DNA of 64,000 nt from Cellulomonas sp. RIT-PI-Y. Its GTDB lineage: Bacteria > Actinomycetota > Actinomycetes > Actinomycetales > Cellulomonadaceae. Both the position numbers and the translations under genes were made by a program. Of the stretch, positions 61,900 to 64,000 are shown one piece after another; the first letter of the stretch is position 1, and the number at the start of each line of letters is the position of its first letter. The notes under the pieces were generated by a model, which was not told where the DNA came from, made no database searches, and saw only the letters and a program-made list of their open reading frames with translations. The DNA lies in assembly GCF_025642745.1 (NCBI RefSeq), contig NZ_JANZKP010000002.1:62001-126000 (forward strand), written 5' to 3'.

Positions 61900-62804
61900 C
61901 CGGGACCGACCTGGTCCTGCGCGGCCGGCGGTTCGGCCCCGAGCACCCGGTGGTGATGGCCGTGGTGAACCGCACCTCGGACTCGTTCTACGCCGCCGCC
62001 CGCTACGACGACGACGGTGCCGACGCCGCGGTGGCCCGGGCCGAGTCCGAGGGCGCCGACCTGGTGGATCTGGGCGGCGTCCGGGCCGGACGCGGCCCCG
62101 AGGTCACCGTGGCCGAGGAGATCGCCCGGGTCGTCCCGCTGGTCGGACGGATCCGCCGACGGCACCCCGACCTGCTGGTCAGCGTGGACACCTGGCGTGC
62201 CGAGGTGGCCCGGGCCGCCGCCGACGCCGGGGCGGACCTGCTGAACGACACCTGGGCCGGACACGACCCGGAGCTGGTCGAGGTGGCCGCCGAGCGGGGG
62301 CTCGGCGTGGTCTGCTCGCACACCGGGGGACTGGCGCCGCGGACCGATCCGTTCCGGGTGGCCTACCCGCTGCCCGCGGACGCCCCGGCGGACGCCGACC
62401 CACGGGACGGCGTGCTGCTCGACGTGCTGGACACCCTGCGGACCGCGGCCGCCCGGGCGGTGGCGCTCGGTGTCCCCGCGGAGTCGGTGCTGGTCGACCC
62501 GACCCACGACTTCGGCAAGAACACCTGGCACTCGCTGCATCTGGTGCGCCGGACCGAGGCGCTGGTGGGGCTCGGGCACCCGGTGCTGGTCGCGCTGTCC
62601 CGCAAGGACTTCGTCGGGGAGACGCTCGACCTGCCGCCGGAGGACCGGCTGGAGGGCACCCTGGCGGCGACCGCGCTCGCGGCCTGGCACGGCGCCCGGG
62701 TGTTCCGCGCCCACGACGTCCGGGCCACCCGGCGCACGGTGGACATGGTCGCGTCGATCCGGGGTGACCGCCCGCCGGCCCGCGCCACCCGGGGGCTGCT
62801 GTGA
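61896..62804 (+). CDS. folP2: FolP2-type dihydropteroate synthase paralogue
   Basis: A 302-residue TIM-barrel protein of the dihydropteroate synthase superfamily. The key loops differ from active enzymes: VNRTSDSFY stands where VNVTPDSFSD is normal, DLGGVRAGRGPE replaces DIGGESTRPGA, and DPTHDFGKN replaces DPGIGFGKT. These variants agree with what I remember of mycobacterial FolP2, which has no demonstrated folate role. The true FolP must lie elsewhere. The start overlaps the LOG gene stop (ATGA) and its own stop overlaps the next GTG. In mycobacteria the neighbours point to glycolipid or glycogen metabolism. Confidence 0.85.
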   Translation: MTGTDLVLRGRRFGPEHPVVMAVVNRTSDSFYAAARYDDDGADAAVARAESEGADLVDLGGVRAGRGPEVTVAEEIARVVPLVGRIRRRHPDLLVSVDTWRAEVARAAADAGADLLNDTWAGHDPELVEVAAERGLGVVCSHTGGLAPRTDPFRVAYPLPADAPADADPRDGVLLDVLDTLRTAAARAVALGVPAESVLVDPTHDFGKNTWHSLHLVRRTEALVGLGHPVLVALSRKDFVGETLDLPPEDRLEGTLAATALAAWHGARVFRAHDVRATRRTVDMVASIRGDRPPARATRGLL

Positions 62805-63988
62805 ACCCGCGCCGTTGGCCGTGGTGGGTGCAGTGCCTGGCGGTCTACGCCGGCGCGCGGGTGTTCTCCGGGATCGCGTTGCTGGTGGTTGCCGCGCACC
62901 AGGTCGAGAACGGCTGGACGGGTGAGCACCCGGGCTACGCCGACTACACCGGCCTGATGTGGGACGCGACCTGGTACCGGCAGATCGCGGAGGGCGGCTA
63001 CCCGAGCACCCTGCCGGTCGGCGCCGACGGTCAGGTCGCGCAGAACGCCTGGGCGTTCTTCCCGCTGTTCCCGCTGATCGTCCGGGCGGTGATGACGGTG
63101 ACCGGCGGATCGTGGGCGATGGTCGCGCCGACCGTGGCCCTGCTGCTCGGTGCGGCGGCCATGCCGGTGATCCACCGCCTGGTCGAGCGGGGTGCCCCCC
63201 GGGCGGTCGCCGCCCGGCCGGGTCTGCCGCTGGCCACGGTCCTGCTGGTCAGCGTGTTCCCGACCTCGGTGGTGCTGCAGGTCGGGTACACGGAGTCGCT
63301 CGCGCTGCTGCTGATCGCGCTGACCCTGCTGGCGATCGTCACCCGGCACTACGGCTGGGCCGTGGCCGGCGTGCTGGCGCTCGGGCTGACCCGCGCGGTG
63401 GCGCTGCCGATCGCGGCTGTGGTGCTGGTGCACGCCTGGCTCCGGTGGCGCGAGCACCGCGCCCTGCCCACCCGGACCTGGCTCGCCGTGGCGGGGCTCG
63501 CGCTGGCGTCCGTGATCTCCGGCGTGCTGTGGCCGCTACTCTGCGGCTGGGTCACCGGGGTGCCGGACGCCTACCTGCAGACCCAGGGTGCCTGGCGCGG
63601 CAGCCGGGACATCGCGCCCTTCGGTGCGTGGGGCTACATCCTGCCGTTCTGGTTCGGGTCGGCCTGGCCGCTGATCGGCCTGGGCGTGATCGCGTTGCTG
63701 GTCGTGGTGCTGGCGGCCCCCTCGACCCGGCGGCTCGGCGGCGAGCTGTGGACCTGGGGTGCGGCCTACTCGGTGTACCTCTGCGCGGCGATCGAGCCCG
63801 GCAGCAGCCTGGCCCGGTTCCTGCTGCTGGCCTTCCCGCTCGGTGCGGCGACGGTCGGGGTGCTGCCCCGGCCACGGTGGGCCGCCCGGGCATGGACCGG
63901 TGCGGTGGTGGTCGTGATGCTCGGGTTGCAGGTGGTCTGGCTCTGGCAGATCTGGCGGTTCGTCCCGCCATCCGGGTGGCCGCCGTGA
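62801..63988 (+). CDS. PIG-V-like GT-C mannosyltransferase
   Basis: A 395-residue polytopic membrane protein with about 10 hydrophobic segments. After the first helix, the external loop has DYTGLMWDATWYRQIAEGGYP (about 46-66), with the W-D-x-x-W-Y-x-x-I-A-x-x-G-Y pattern of GT-C glycosyltransferases. FFPLFPLIVR and FPTSVVLQVGYTESLALLL resemble the PIG-V/GPI mannosyltransferase-2 family. Such enzymes use polyprenyl-phosphate sugars on the outer membrane face. Substrate unknown. The GTG start overlaps the folP2 stop (GTGA). Twelve bases remain after its stop in this window, so following genes cannot be seen. Confidence 0.72.
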   Translation: MNPRRWPWWVQCLAVYAGARVFSGIALLVVAAHQVENGWTGEHPGYADYTGLMWDATWYRQIAEGGYPSTLPVGADGQVAQNAWAFFPLFPLIVRAVMTVTGGSWAMVAPTVALLLGAAAMPVIHRLVERGAPRAVAARPGLPLATVLLVSVFPTSVVLQVGYTESLALLLIALTLLAIVTRHYGWAVAGVLALGLTRAVALPIAAVVLVHAWLRWREHRALPTRTWLAVAGLALASVISGVLWPLLCGWVTGVPDAYLQTQGAWRGSRDIAPFGAWGYILPFWFGSAWPLIGLGVIALLVVVLAAPSTRRLGGELWTWGAAYSVYLCAAIEPGSSLARFLLLAFPLGAATVGVLPRPRWAARAWTGAVVVVMLGLQVVWLWQIWRFVPPSGWPP

Positions 63989-64000
63989 GGCGGAGCGCGG

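Overview
The window is 64 kb of very GC-rich chromosomal DNA from a high-GC Gram-positive bacterium. The likely group is the order Micrococcales, with a Cellulomonas-like flavour. This is inferred from gene content and coding style; I ran no marker or database comparison. The supporting signs are many GTG starts, dense 4-nt ATGA/GTGA overlaps, mycothiol genes (mca, mshB), the succinylase diaminopimelate genes (dapC, dapD, dapE) and several genes that look leaderless. Several blocks keep a gene order I remember from Mycobacterium tuberculosis: metB, greA, DUF4307, mca, a small membrane gene, hlyIII, uppS, phoH2, fum; lpqY-sugABC; and dapD, dapE, LOG, folP2. I see no rRNA, tRNA, CRISPR, IS element or phage gene, so this is mostly core chromosome.

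Layout. 1-12.4 kb: housekeeping genes (deoD, a HEAT-repeat protein, msrA, a cystathionine gamma-synthase, AI-2E exporter and threonine dehydratase run, greA, DUF4307, mca and a nitrilase, hlyIII, a cis-prenyltransferase and PhoH2). 12.4-16.3 kb: a FUSC membrane protein divergent from marR, fumarase and beta-carbonic anhydrase. 16.4-21 kb: an LpqY-SugABC-type trehalose ABC transporter. Two tandem 19-codon mini-ORFs lie between the binding-protein gene and the first permease gene. 21-35 kb, all on the minus strand: a structured leader, a four-gene conservon (CvnA kinase-like, CvnB roadblock, CvnC DUF742, CvnD GTPase), then a type IV pilus locus (pilB, pilT, pilC, pilin, pilM, pilN, pilO, prepilin peptidase), a one-domain EF-Tu-like protein, xseA/xseB and a PfkB sugar kinase. 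35-40.5 kb: rmuC, ychF, small enzymes and an MFS exporter. 40.6-48.1 kb: a peptide-type ABC transporter with an unusually large DppB-like permease and an antisense PH-like gene inside the locus. 48.2-55 kb: typA, mshB, a small membrane gene, a flavin reductase and a large VanW-domain surface protein. 55-64 kb: fdxA-dapC, gltA, a muralytic-type secreted protein with dapD, divergent dapE, LOG, folP2 and a PIG-V-like mannosyltransferase.

Most notable unit. The conservon is translationally coupled to the pilus genes: the stop codon of the GTPase gene overlaps the start codon of pilB (ATGA). Roadblock plus small GTPase is the same protein pairing as MglB/MglA, which sets pilus polarity in Myxococcus. 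The arrangement suggests a GTPase switch that controls pilus extension and retraction in a monoderm actinobacterium. The putative phosphoacceptor histidine of its kinase-like partner appears to be replaced by asparagine.
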